Assembly: GCA_024279945.1 (NCBI GenBank)
Contig: JAJRRA010000080.1
Location: forward strand, 62,001-126,000
From: Gammaproteobacteria bacterium
GTDB lineage: Bacteria > Pseudomonadota > Gammaproteobacteria > Xanthomonadales > SZUA-36
DNA: 64,000 nucleotides
Direction: 5' to 3'
The notes under the pieces: generated by a model
What the model saw: the letters and a program-made list of their open reading frames with translations, nothing else
What the model was told of the DNA's origin: nothing
Database searches by the model: none
Shown: one piece after another, positions 20,220-28,394 of the stretch
How the letters are laid out: every line of letters starts with the position of its first letter
How positions within the stretch are numbered: position 1 is the first letter of the stretch
Position numbers and translations under genes: made by a program

Positions 20220-20274
20220 ATGTCCTACTCCTTTGTTTAGTGAATTCAGTTCTCGGGTCATTTAAAGAACTTCT

Positions 20275-20328
20275 GAATGAATCATGAACTAGCTTGCCGC
20301 GGGGAACTCCGCGTTTCCCGATTCATTC
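20275..20328 (-). other. Long-stem intercistronic hairpin between ppsB and ubiD
   Basis: GAATGAATC at 20275-20283 pairs perfectly with 20320-20328, enclosing a smaller CGCGG/CCGCG stem. It fills the gap between the ppsB stop and the ubiD ribosome site and could protect the upstream message or set subunit ratios. No T run is seen. Confidence 0.5.
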
Positions 20329-20347
20329 GGATGCTCTTTAGCTCGCG

Positions 20348-21433
20348 TTATTCCACTCTTACTCCCGCCATGACGGAAGATAAGATATGTTCCATTGCAG
20401 ATTTCTCGCCCCCTGATACGGGTTCGCTTTTCTTGTTTGCCCATACGGTTTCCGGGCGGGCCTGGAGAATAAAGATATTTCCTCCACTGACCATGTCGTT
20501 GTCTACCGCCCATTCGATATCCATCGGCGCGCCGTAGTGTTGTTCAATGACCTTGCCCATGCGAGCCAGTTCGGTGATTTCCTCATCAACAATCGACTGA
20601 ACATTCTGTCTTTCGGCGGGAAGATCCACCAGTTTGGAGGAATGTGTTTCGTGGTCCACCATGTAAGCGACCTCTTTGGTCGTAATGGTTCGTTCCACCG
20701 TATCCAGTGAGATTTTATTGACCATGAACACGTCAGGCGTCACCTCGCCGGAGACCACCGCCTCACCGAATCCAAAACTGGAATTGATCAATATCATGGA
20801 GCGGTCGCCGGAGCTTGGGTTTAGCGTGAACATGACCCCGGCAGCGTAGGAATTGGCCATCTTCTGAATACCCACACTGAGCGCGACTGCGGCATGGTCA
20901 AAATTCATACGCACCCGGTAAGCGATGGCCCGGGCCGAAAAAAGTGAAGAAAAACATTTTTTGGTGTGAACAAGCACATCGTCAATGCCCCTGATCCACA
21001 GGAAGGTATCCTGCTGACCGGCAAAACTGGCGCCGGGCAGATCTTCGGCGGTTGCGCTGGAACGGATCGCAACCGGGACGGCCGGAACATTACAATGGAT
21101 GGAAAGTATCCGGTAACGTTCGGCAATCTGGTCTTCAAGTTCAGTGGAAAAATCCGCCGCTTCGATCATGGCCCGGATTCGGTTGCTGGCGGCTTTTTGC
21201 CGGTCAATATCGTCTTCACCAATGCTCGCCAGTTCGTGGTGGATGGCCTCCATCAGACCGGCTCCGTCAATAAAGTCCCGAAAGCCATTGGTGGTCACGG
21301 CAAAGCCAGGCGGAACCCGTATGCCGGCATTGATCAATTCCCCCAGAGAGGCACATTTCCCACCAACCAGGTCGACGGAATCTCTGTTGCAATCTGCAAA
21401 ATTACACACCAGTGGTGCGGGTGTTGTGTTCAT
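20348..21433 (-). CDS. ppsB: Phenylphosphate synthase ATP-binding subunit (PEP synthase N-terminal half)
   Basis: Corresponds to the N-terminal ATP-grasp half of PEP synthase as a separate protein. From the ATG at 21433 it has 361 residues, including VGGKCASLGELINAGIRVPPG in the N-terminal lobe (about 23-42), VAIRSSATAEDLPGASFAGQQ in two blocks near 120-140, GFGEAVVSGEVTPD (about 221-234) and a final IFILQARPETVW. In Thauera a 40-kDa protein of this type and the 70-kDa PpsA form phenylphosphate synthase, which converts phenol and ATP to phenylphosphate, AMP and phosphate. A strong hairpin lies between this gene and ppsA. Confidence 0.87.
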   Translation of the reverse strand: MNTTPAPLVCNFADCNRDSVDLVGGKCASLGELINAGIRVPPGFAVTTNGFRDFIDGAGLMEAIHHELASIGEDDIDRQKAASNRIRAMIEAADFSTELEDQIAERYRILSIHCNVPAVPVAIRSSATAEDLPGASFAGQQDTFLWIRGIDDVLVHTKKCFSSLFSARAIAYRVRMNFDHAAVALSVGIQKMANSYAAGVMFTLNPSSGDRSMILINSSFGFGEAVVSGEVTPDVFMVNKISLDTVERTITTKEVAYMVDHETHSSKLVDLPAERQNVQSIVDEEITELARMGKVIEQHYGAPMDIEWAVDNDMVSGGNIFILQARPETVWANKKSEPVSGGEKSAMEHILSSVMAGVRVE

Positions 21434-21478
21434 TGATTTCCCTACCCGAATAAATACAATCAGCAAACTAAATAATCA

Positions 21479-21502
21479 GGGAGCCCGGCCTGACGGGCTC
21501 CC
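21479..21502 (-). other. Perfect 9-bp intercistronic hairpin between ppsA and ppsB
   Basis: GGGAGCCCG (21479-21487), a 6-nt loop, and CGGGCTCCC (21494-21502), 11 bp past the ppsA stop. No T run follows, so it is more likely a stabilising or processing element within the operon than a full terminator. Confidence 0.6.
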
Positions 21503-21513
21503 ACCTGTACTGC

Positions 21514-23343
21514 TTAAAGCAATTCCACTTCACCGGTCGAACCGTTGACCCGGATCATCTGACCGGATTGAACAATTTTTGTGGCGCTGCCGGTACCCAC
21601 GATGGCCGGTAAACCATATTCACGGCAAACAATGGCGGCATGGCTCATGACGCCGCCGACATCGGTTACACAGGCTTTGATTTTCACAAAAGCTGGCGCC
21701 CATGAAGGTGATGTGGTCGGTGCAACCAGGATCTCACCTTCCTCCAACTCACCGATCTCCTTAACCGTTCGGCATACTCGCGCCTTGCCTTCAACGATGC
21801 CGGGGCTGCCGGCAAAGCCCTTGATGACACTGACATCACCATCGGCCCCTGATATCTCGGCCCAGTTGGCCAGGGAGTCATTGGTTACACCCCAGAGCAC
21901 CACCGTAAAGGGCTCCTGGATAACCTCGGGCGCCGGCCCCAGCGCGGGGATAGGCGACCACTGACTGAATTTCTCCATGACACCCTTGCGCCATTCGATC
22001 TCTTTGGGCCAGACCTGTGGGCCGCGGGGTTTGACACCCGTCGCCCATGCCGTGACCAAATCCCACAATGCATCCTTGATTTCGCCCCGTTTCAACAGCC
22101 AGATATCTTCTACATCGCCGAGGAAACCGTGCTCTTTCATGATCGCACCAACGTCACGGATCTTGTTCCAAAAGACGGAATGGAACCAGTGCTCGACATA
22201 GAAAAGGTGGTTTTCCACATAGGGAAAAACGGTTTTAGCGGTAGCCAGCAACTGGTCAAAGGCTGCAATGTCTTCGTCGTTGTCGATCAGTGCACGGTAT
22301 TCAGCGGTGATGCGATCACGTTCAGCACGAACCGCCTCAATGGGACGTTCGATGGAATCACCGGCAAGAATCTTGTCGGCATAAGTGCAGATTGAACCCA
22401 GGGGAATATCCAGGTCGTCATTCCAGGACCGGTCATGGTGATACCAGCCGGTACCGGTGGAGACATTGAACCAGGGGTAACGTGCCTTTTCAAACGCGGC
22501 CAGCCACTGCTTGCCGGTGTCCAGTTGCTGCAGAGCGGATTTGACCTCGCTGAATGAGGCGCTGCTCTTGATGGCATCAACCAGCTCCAGCTGAACTGCT
22601 TGCCGGGCCAGGGTTCTCAACTCTTCATCCGGCTGGTACATGATGACGTCAATTCCGGAAATCATCTGGGTAACGCGCTGCAGAGGAATATCCGGCCACA
22701 GTTTCTGGCAATGCCCCATAAAGGTGACATAGGCGGCATAACCCAGGTTCAGGAACTCAAAATGGTACTGCCAGCAGCGAATACCCAGATCAATGACGGT
22801 GTCATAGTTCTTCAGCAACTGGTAACCGGATGACTCGCCTACCCCGTCGGTGACAACGGACAGATCCTCAAGATCGGGTAAGGGAGAAATATCCACCGCC
22901 TCCAGTTCAGCGATGGTCTTTTTCATTTTTTCTTCCCACTTGGCTTCAAGTTCGTTCCAGTTTTCGTAGTAGTAGCCTGCACGCTCCATGAAGTTGGGAA
23001 TTCTCGCTTCAATCTCCTTGGGGTCCGTTACCGGTACAGGCGAAATATAGGCATAGCCGTTTATCATGCGGTGATCCACACCCATCACCGGCGGTATGGA
23101 AAATATTCTGTGACTGAACTGGGACAGCGCCAGAAAGCACGCCTCGTCCCAAATGGTGTCAAAGGGATAAAGCGGCTCGGGATAGTGCAAGCCATCATAA
23201 AACCAGAACGTTTCTTTCTCGTATCGTTCGCGCTCAGGATCATCAGTAACGAACTGATAATGATAGGGGTACATTCTTTCCCAGCCTTCAGTCCCCGGGA
23301 TAGTTTCTACTTCGTGTGGAACAGGGAATACGGTATTGGCCAT
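21514..23343 (-). CDS. ppsA: Phenylphosphate synthase phosphohistidine subunit
   Basis: The 609-residue partner of PpsB carrying the substrate-binding region and the swivelling phosphohistidine domain. The frame extends to 23463, but the ATG at 23343 has a GGAGG site, and the sigma-54 promoter lies inside the longer frame, so 23343 is the start. The C-terminal domain contains VAPTTSPSWAPAFVKIKA (about 533-550) and the catalytic His in GGVMSHAAIVCREYG (His about 568). The first 450 residues have no PEP-binding barrel, as expected for an enzyme that phosphorylates phenol. First gene of the operon. Confidence 0.88.
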   Translation of the reverse strand: MANTVFPVPHEVETIPGTEGWERMYPYHYQFVTDDPERERYEKETFWFYDGLHYPEPLYPFDTIWDEACFLALSQFSHRIFSIPPVMGVDHRMINGYAYISPVPVTDPKEIEARIPNFMERAGYYYENWNELEAKWEEKMKKTIAELEAVDISPLPDLEDLSVVTDGVGESSGYQLLKNYDTVIDLGIRCWQYHFEFLNLGYAAYVTFMGHCQKLWPDIPLQRVTQMISGIDVIMYQPDEELRTLARQAVQLELVDAIKSSASFSEVKSALQQLDTGKQWLAAFEKARYPWFNVSTGTGWYHHDRSWNDDLDIPLGSICTYADKILAGDSIERPIEAVRAERDRITAEYRALIDNDEDIAAFDQLLATAKTVFPYVENHLFYVEHWFHSVFWNKIRDVGAIMKEHGFLGDVEDIWLLKRGEIKDALWDLVTAWATGVKPRGPQVWPKEIEWRKGVMEKFSQWSPIPALGPAPEVIQEPFTVVLWGVTNDSLANWAEISGADGDVSVIKGFAGSPGIVEGKARVCRTVKEIGELEEGEILVAPTTSPSWAPAFVKIKACVTDVGGVMSHAAIVCREYGLPAIVGTGSATKIVQSGQMIRVNGSTGEVELL

Positions 23344-23415
23344 GGTTTTTCCTCCGAGACGTCGTGTCGCGTAATATTTGAGACTATTCTTCGACGGTGT
23401 ATCAGTATGTCTATA

Positions 23416-23431
23416 TGCAAAGGGTATGCCA
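23416..23431 (-). promoter_or_regulatory. Sigma-54 (-24/-12) promoter for the phenol operon
   Basis: Read on the minus strand: TGGCAT, 5 nt, TTGCA, matching the consensus TGGCAC-N5-TTGCW with one change outside the invariant GG and GC. The -12 GC is about 75 bp upstream of the ppsA ATG. The operon also encodes a sigma-54 activator of the phenol-sensing type, which makes this the obvious target. Confidence 0.82.
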
Positions 23432-23596
23432 AGAAATTTTCCAGGCTGATAATCAACTTTCAAACCGGAGGAGAATATTCTGCTGATCTTTAACTAAACT
23501 GATGTTTCCAAAAGCGAATATGATTATTCACGATCCATGATCCTGAAACTGCCAGAAAAACGGCCGGGGAATGGAGGCATTTTTTTCAGGACTTCA

Positions 23597-23616
23597 AAGT
23601 CGCCATTTGGTGACTT
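23597..23616. promoter_or_regulatory. Candidate upstream activator site
   Basis: AAGTCGCCA and TGGTGACTT form 9-nt inverted arms with one mismatch and a 2-nt spacer, about 170 bp upstream of the sigma-54 element, the usual distance for an enhancer-binding protein. A second candidate, TTGAT-N5-ATCAA, is at 23648-23662. Which one is bound, if either, is inference. Confidence 0.45.
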
Positions 23617-23651
23617 AGTGACTTTCGCCTGGCTGCCATGTGATGATTTGA

Positions 23652-24725
23652 TCAATAATCAATAATCGTCTTAAGCTCAGCCACGCTGCTGATTACCGCA
23701 TCCGGACCTTCCCTGCTCAAAGTATCGAGGTCATCGAAACCGGTGAGAACTCCGATGGTTGTCATCCCGGCAGATTTACCAGACTCGATATCGGATTTGG
23801 AATCTCCGATATAGACACTGTTCTCCAGCGCCACTCCCAGTTGGCGGCAGCACTCAATCATGGGGTCCGGGGCGGGCTTCTTCCTCGGCGCATCACAGGA
23901 TGTCACTATTGCCGCAAAGTGACTCAAGGTGCCGTTACGTTCAAGCTGATCCAATTTGAAACCCATATTCGCCCGCGGCGTTGAGGTTACGATACCCAGC
24001 TTGAAACCGGCCGCAGCGAGACCATCCAAGGTACTTTTCATCCCCGGAATGGGCAGGGCTTCGATTTCAAACATGGGTCCATAGACTTTTTCCACCACGG
24101 ACTGGATTTGGGCCAGCACATCAGATTGCTCAACGTCTACGGACTCCGGCAAGACCTTGTCCCACTCAAACTCGCCACTTCTGGCCGCCGCTTTCATGAC
24201 CGCTGCTGACACTTCCGGAAAACCAAGCTCAGTCAGGGCCATATTGACAATCTTGTAATAAATCCCGATGGAGTCCAGCAGGGTCCCATCCAGGTCAAAT
24301 ATGACTGCTGTCAAAAGGATTTCCCCCGGACGATCTACCGACAGGGTAAGCCGCCTGCCGTCCTGCAGGCCGAGGGACGCCCGCAGTTCCACCGGCGCCA
24401 TCACTTCAATAAGCTGCTCGCCGTGGATATTTACCTTGCTGTCAGGAATGATGATGCAGCCTTTGATACCTTCTACGGAGAGGGGAATCACCTTGCCCGA
24501 ACACGCACCGTTTTCCGGTGGAATCAACTCAATCGCATCCACTCGCTGTATTTCTCCAAGGGCTGAAAAACAGTTCGGATCAATAATCAGGTTGAGGGTT
24601 CCGGGAAAGGGGGCGAAACCAAGTTTTTCCCGGCACTGCTCCTGCACCCAGGACAGTTGGGTGAAGTGTGCCGCAGTTCGAGACCCACTCACCACCCTTC
24701 CCTGCAAAATCCATTTACGTTTCAT
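23652..24725 (-). CDS. Fusion: CTP-dependent riboflavin kinase-like domain plus HAD phosphatase
   Basis: 357 residues in two parts. Residues 1-132 match the archaeal riboflavin kinase fold (DUF120): QGRVVSGSRTAAHFT, then KLGFAPFPGTLNLIID (about 34-49) and LIEVMAPVELRASLGLQDGR (about 105-124). Residues 138-357 are a HAD phosphatase with all motifs: FDLDGT (Asp about 144), IVTSTPR, RKKPAPDP and YIGDSKSDIESG. Thauera phenylphosphate carboxylase has a HAD-type delta subunit (PpcD), so the HAD half may be that. The kinase-like half suggests FMN supply for UbiX. It lies upstream of the ppsA promoter on the same strand. Confidence 0.82.
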   Translation of the reverse strand: MKRKWILQGRVVSGSRTAAHFTQLSWVQEQCREKLGFAPFPGTLNLIIDPNCFSALGEIQRVDAIELIPPENGACSGKVIPLSVEGIKGCIIIPDSKVNIHGEQLIEVMAPVELRASLGLQDGRRLTLSVDRPGEILLTAVIFDLDGTLLDSIGIYYKIVNMALTELGFPEVSAAVMKAAARSGEFEWDKVLPESVDVEQSDVLAQIQSVVEKVYGPMFEIEALPIPGMKSTLDGLAAAGFKLGIVTSTPRANMGFKLDQLERNGTLSHFAAIVTSCDAPRKKPAPDPMIECCRQLGVALENSVYIGDSKSDIESGKSAGMTTIGVLTGFDDLDTLSREGPDAVISSVAELKTIIDY

Positions 24726-24868
24726 TTACACCTGATCTTTTATAGTCAAAATCGCTCACTCAATTTCTGAGGCCTGCAGGGAAAAGGGCTATACTGCCGG
24801 ATGCACTCACAATATCATCATAATATCTTACAAATTCAATTAATTATAATGAATTAACAGGCTGCTGA

Positions 24869-26323
24869 ATGAAACTTATCACAAAGATTGTTTTCGGCTT
24901 TTTATTATTGATGCTGATCATCTTGATGGTGGATGGCTATATATCGTACGAGCACCAGATTAAGTTGTACAGAACAGACATGAAGAAAGACATCAACACC
25001 ATCGGCCTGGTGATGAAATCCGTCATTGAAGACCTCTGGCAGAATCAAGGCAAACAGCAGGCCCTTGAAACCATTAACGATGCCAACCAGGGAGCGCCGG
25101 GAATGAGCATTCGTTTCGTTTGGCTGGATTTATCACCGGAAGATGTCAATGGTCCAAGGATATCGGGGGAAAAGCTGGATCCGATCCGCCACCATCAATC
25201 TACGTCATTTATCGGGCCAAAAGAGAATTTTCTTTACTTCTATTTTCCTCTTTCGGTTGACCAGGCACGCTCTGGCGCCCTCGAACTTTCCGAAAGTCTG
25301 TCTTTCCAGAAGGAGCATACCCGTATCGCGGTCATCAGGCTCACCGTGTTGACAACTGTGCTGTTAGTGGCTGCCTTTTTCTTTTCAACCCTCATGAGCG
25401 TCAGAATACTGGGGCGGCCGCTCAATCTGTTGCTGGGTAAAATTCAGCGTATTGGAACGGGTGACTATTCTGATCCGCTGTTACTTCCAGGGAATAGTGA
25501 ACTGAGCAGGCTTTCAGCCGGAATCAATACCATGGGTGAACAGATTGAGGATACGTTTGAGAAACTACGCACCGAAACGGATGCACGTATTGCCGCTTTG
25601 GATCAATTGCGTCATGAGGACCGTCTCAAAACAGTCGGCAGATTGGCCTCAGGCATCGCTCATGAACTGGGCACCCCCCTGAACGTCATCTCAGGACGCG
25701 CGGTGATGATTGCCCGGGCGAATACTTCGTCAGCCGACACCCGGGAAAATGCGAACATAATAAAACAGCAGTGCGATCGTATAACATCAATATTTCGCCA
25801 GCTTCTCGATTTTGCCCGACAAAAACCATTGCGGAAAAGCCGATTGGATCTTCAACAAATGCTGCAACAGGTTTTAAAGCTCATGGCCCCGCTTGATCGT
25901 GAACGGAAAATCGAATTTTCCTGTTCCGGTGATGATGTTCCCACCATGGGGAATGTGGATGCCGAACAACTACAACAAGTGATAATGAACCTGGTCACCA
26001 ATGCCATGCAGTCCATGCCAAACGGAGGCCATATAGAAGTCGGTATCAATCGCTTACATGTACATCCGCCTGAAGATTATGAAGGCTCAGACGGTGAATA
26101 CATCTGCATCTACGTCCAGGACGATGGACAAGGTATTGCACCGGAGAATATCGCTCATATTTTTGAGCCCTTCTTTACCACCAAGGACATTGGCCGGGGC
26201 ACCGGACTTGGCCTGTCGATTGTTCACGGGATTATTCGCGAGAACGGCGGCTGGATTGACGTTGAAAGCGAATGGAGCAAAGGCAGCCGTTTTTCAATCT
26301 ATCTGCCGGTGGAGGATCCATGA
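24869..26323 (+). CDS. Membrane sensor histidine kinase
   Basis: 484 residues. Two membrane helices (about 5-24 and 154-176) flank a periplasmic sensing region of about 130 residues with no recognised fold; then a HAMP linker (about 178-232), the phosphoacceptor H box IAHELGTPLN (about 263-272) and an ATPase domain with NLVTNAMQSM, DDGQGI, FEPFFTTKD and GRGTGLGLSIV. The stop overlaps the start of the regulator (ATGA), so the two form a pair. The stimulus is unknown. Confidence 0.92.
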   Translation: MKLITKIVFGFLLLMLIILMVDGYISYEHQIKLYRTDMKKDINTIGLVMKSVIEDLWQNQGKQQALETINDANQGAPGMSIRFVWLDLSPEDVNGPRISGEKLDPIRHHQSTSFIGPKENFLYFYFPLSVDQARSGALELSESLSFQKEHTRIAVIRLTVLTTVLLVAAFFFSTLMSVRILGRPLNLLLGKIQRIGTGDYSDPLLLPGNSELSRLSAGINTMGEQIEDTFEKLRTETDARIAALDQLRHEDRLKTVGRLASGIAHELGTPLNVISGRAVMIARANTSSADTRENANIIKQQCDRITSIFRQLLDFARQKPLRKSRLDLQQMLQQVLKLMAPLDRERKIEFSCSGDDVPTMGNVDAEQLQQVIMNLVTNAMQSMPNGGHIEVGINRLHVHPPEDYEGSDGEYICIYVQDDGQGIAPENIAHIFEPFFTTKDIGRGTGLGLSIVHGIIRENGGWIDVESEWSKGSRFSIYLPVEDP

Positions 26324-27687
26324 TGACCGGGCGAATTCTGATAGTCGATGATGATCGGAGCATGTGCGAAATGCTGGAAGACGACTTGCGTGAGCGTGCA
26401 TTTGATCCGACATGGCGTACATCGGCAGAAGAAGCTTTTGCCGTGCTTAAAGAAAATGAATTCGATGTTGTGTTAACGGACATCCAGATGCCGGCCATCA
26501 ACGGCATTGACTTGTGCAAGAGAGTGGTAAAAAGCCAGCCGGATGTGCCGGTAGTTGTGATGACCGCATTCGGCAGCATGGACAGCGCAGTCTCCGCCCT
26601 GCGGGCCGGCGCCTATGATTTTGTCACCAAACCGATTGACCTGGAAATGCTGGCTTTCACGCTGGAGCGTGCGGTAAACCACCGTTCTTTGCAGGAAAAA
26701 GTAAAAAAACTCAGCCAACTGGTGGCAAAATCCAAACGCCTCGAAGCCCTCCTGGGGGAGAGTGCTCCCATGCAGGATATATTTGATCTGATCACGCGTA
26801 TTGCTGACTCCGAGGCTTCGGTTTTGATCTCGGGGGAAAGCGGAACGGGCAAGGATCTGGTGGCACGGGCGCTGCACCTCAGAAGCAGCAGACAAAAGGC
26901 CCCGTTTGTGGCGATCAATTGTGCGGCTTTACCCGAAGCACTGCTGGAAAGTGAGCTTTTTGGGCATACCCGGGGTGCGTTCACAGACGCAAAAGAAGAA
27001 CGCAAGGGCCTGTTTCTTCAAGCCGACGGCGGAACCTTGTTTCTTGATGAACTGGGTGCACTGCCATTGGCCTTACAGCCCAAACTCCTTCGAGTACTTG
27101 AAGACCGCTGTGTCCGCGCCGTAGGTTCCGATCAGGAAACGCCCTTTAATGTCAGGCTTATCGCGGCAACCAACAGTGACCTTGAATCGATCGTTGAAGA
27201 GGGCCGGTTCAGAGAAGATCTTTTCTATCGCATTAATGTCATTCCGGTTGAGATGCCACCGCTTCGCTCTCGCGGAACGGACATCCTTTTATTGGCGCAG
27301 CATTTTCTCGAACAGTTTGGTGCTCGATCGGGCATCGGTAGTATGAAAATATCGAACGCAGTCGCCGAAAGACTTCTTGCTTATAATTGGCCGGGGAATG
27401 TGCGTGAACTCAGGAATGCCATGGAGCATGCTTCGGTGCTGGCTCGCCACGAGCAATTAATCGTCGATGATTTGCCCAAAAATGTTCGAGCTTATAGCGG
27501 TTCCCATATGGTTGTTGGCAGCGACAACCCAGCCGAGCTTGTGTCAATGGAAGCCGTTGAGCGCCGTTATATTCTCCATGTCTTACGGACAGTCGCCGGA
27601 AACAGAACCCTCGCTGCCCGAGTGCTCCGACTCGATCGCAAAACGCTGTACCGAAAACTCCGCCGCTATGGCGACTCTGCAGAATAA
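26320..27687 (+). CDS. NtrC-type sigma-54 response regulator
   Basis: 455 residues from the ATG at 26320, directly after GGAGGA and overlapping the kinase stop. Receiver domain with acidic DDD near residues 9-11, phosphoacceptor in DVVLTDIQMP (Asp about 53) and TKPID lysine; AAA+ domain with Walker A GESGTGKD (about 172-179); sigma-54 contact loop GAFTDA rather than GAFTGA, a natural variant; Fis-type HTH at the C terminus (LAARVLRLDRKTLYRKL). Probably activates the sigma-54 promoter at 27813 just downstream. Confidence 0.92.
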   Translation: MMTGRILIVDDDRSMCEMLEDDLRERAFDPTWRTSAEEAFAVLKENEFDVVLTDIQMPAINGIDLCKRVVKSQPDVPVVVMTAFGSMDSAVSALRAGAYDFVTKPIDLEMLAFTLERAVNHRSLQEKVKKLSQLVAKSKRLEALLGESAPMQDIFDLITRIADSEASVLISGESGTGKDLVARALHLRSSRQKAPFVAINCAALPEALLESELFGHTRGAFTDAKEERKGLFLQADGGTLFLDELGALPLALQPKLLRVLEDRCVRAVGSDQETPFNVRLIAATNSDLESIVEEGRFREDLFYRINVIPVEMPPLRSRGTDILLLAQHFLEQFGARSGIGSMKISNAVAERLLAYNWPGNVRELRNAMEHASVLARHEQLIVDDLPKNVRAYSGSHMVVGSDNPAELVSMEAVERRYILHVLRTVAGNRTLAARVLRLDRKTLYRKLRRYGDSAE

Positions 27688-27688
27688 G

Positions 27689-27769
27689 GCCCCGCATCCG
27701 GAAAAACCTCACCGCCACGATACGCATAAGCGGATGGGGCATTTCTTCCTTACGAGGCATATTGCCCCA
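27689..27769. other. Overlapping inverted repeats after the regulator gene
   Basis: GCCCCGCATCCG (27689-27700) can pair with CGGATGGGGC (27731-27740), and TGGGGCA (27735-27741) can instead pair with TGCCCCA (27763-27769). The two pairings exclude each other. They may end the kinase-regulator transcript; a short T/C-rich stretch follows the first. Weak evidence. Confidence 0.35.
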
Positions 27770-27812
27770 CATCAATAATCTATAACCACCTGTTATTAAT
27801 ATCTTTATTAAT

Positions 27813-27828
27813 TGGCACAAGGTTTGCA
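27813..27828 (+). promoter_or_regulatory. Sigma-54 (-24/-12) promoter
   Basis: TGGCAC, 5 nt, TTGCA: a near-perfect sigma-54 consensus with intact GG and GC. The expected start of transcription is near 27839, about 40 bp before the ATG at 27878, which has an AGGAGG site. It should drive the receiver, BON and DUF1269-like genes, under the NtrC-type regulator encoded just upstream. Confidence 0.85.
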
Positions 27829-27877
27829 TCTCCAGTATCGCAGAAACAAATAAGGCGATAACAGGAGGCTTAAACCG

Positions 27878-28381
27878 ATGGTACTCAATGCACACAGCCA
27901 GGGTCCGGACCACCCAACGGAGCAGAACAAAGCAGCGGCTGAAGCAGGAAACCCGGTGCAACGTATTCTGCTCGCCGAGGACGATAATGAAATGCGAACG
28001 CTACTTGCAGAGTTGTTGCGCGGTGCCGGTTACGAGGTTGTTGAGTGCCCCAACGGTTGGGGCTTGCTGGAGAGCCTTGGTGACTACGTACTTCCCGGTT
28101 CGGAACACAGGGAAGTCGGTCTCGTCATTTCCGATATCCGGATGCCGGGTGTAAGCGGTCTCGATATTCTTACGGGTCTGCAGCACCTGGAGGACTGTCC
28201 GCCGATCATTTTGATCACTGCGTTTGGCGACGAAAGCACCCATGCAAAGGCGAAAAAACTCGGCGCGGCAGCGATGCTGGATAAACCCTTCGACATCGAT
28301 GACCTGCTGGCCAAAGTCGCACAGATATTTAAACCACAGGAACAGACCAACCGGCCTGGATTTAGTAACTCAACCTCATAG
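27878..28381 (+). CDS. Single-domain response regulator
   Basis: 167 residues with a receiver domain from about 28 to 150 and no output domain. The acidic pair is in LAEDDNEM, the phosphoacceptor in VISDIRMPG, and the conserved lysine in LDKPFD. A 27-residue N-terminal extension and a polar C-terminal tail flank it. First gene after the sigma-54 promoter, with an AGGAGG site; probably a phosphate sink or protein-protein switch in the same stress circuit. Confidence 0.88.
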   Translation: MVLNAHSQGPDHPTEQNKAAAEAGNPVQRILLAEDDNEMRTLLAELLRGAGYEVVECPNGWGLLESLGDYVLPGSEHREVGLVISDIRMPGVSGLDILTGLQHLEDCPPIILITAFGDESTHAKAKKLGAAAMLDKPFDIDDLLAKVAQIFKPQEQTNRPGFSNSTS

Positions 28382-28394
28382 AACGGTGGAAACA

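Noticed and set aside
20348-23343. Phosphoenolpyruvate synthase
   Set aside because: The enzyme is split into two proteins, lacks the PEP-binding barrel, and sits with ubiD, ubiX and a CBS protein, as phenylphosphate synthase does.
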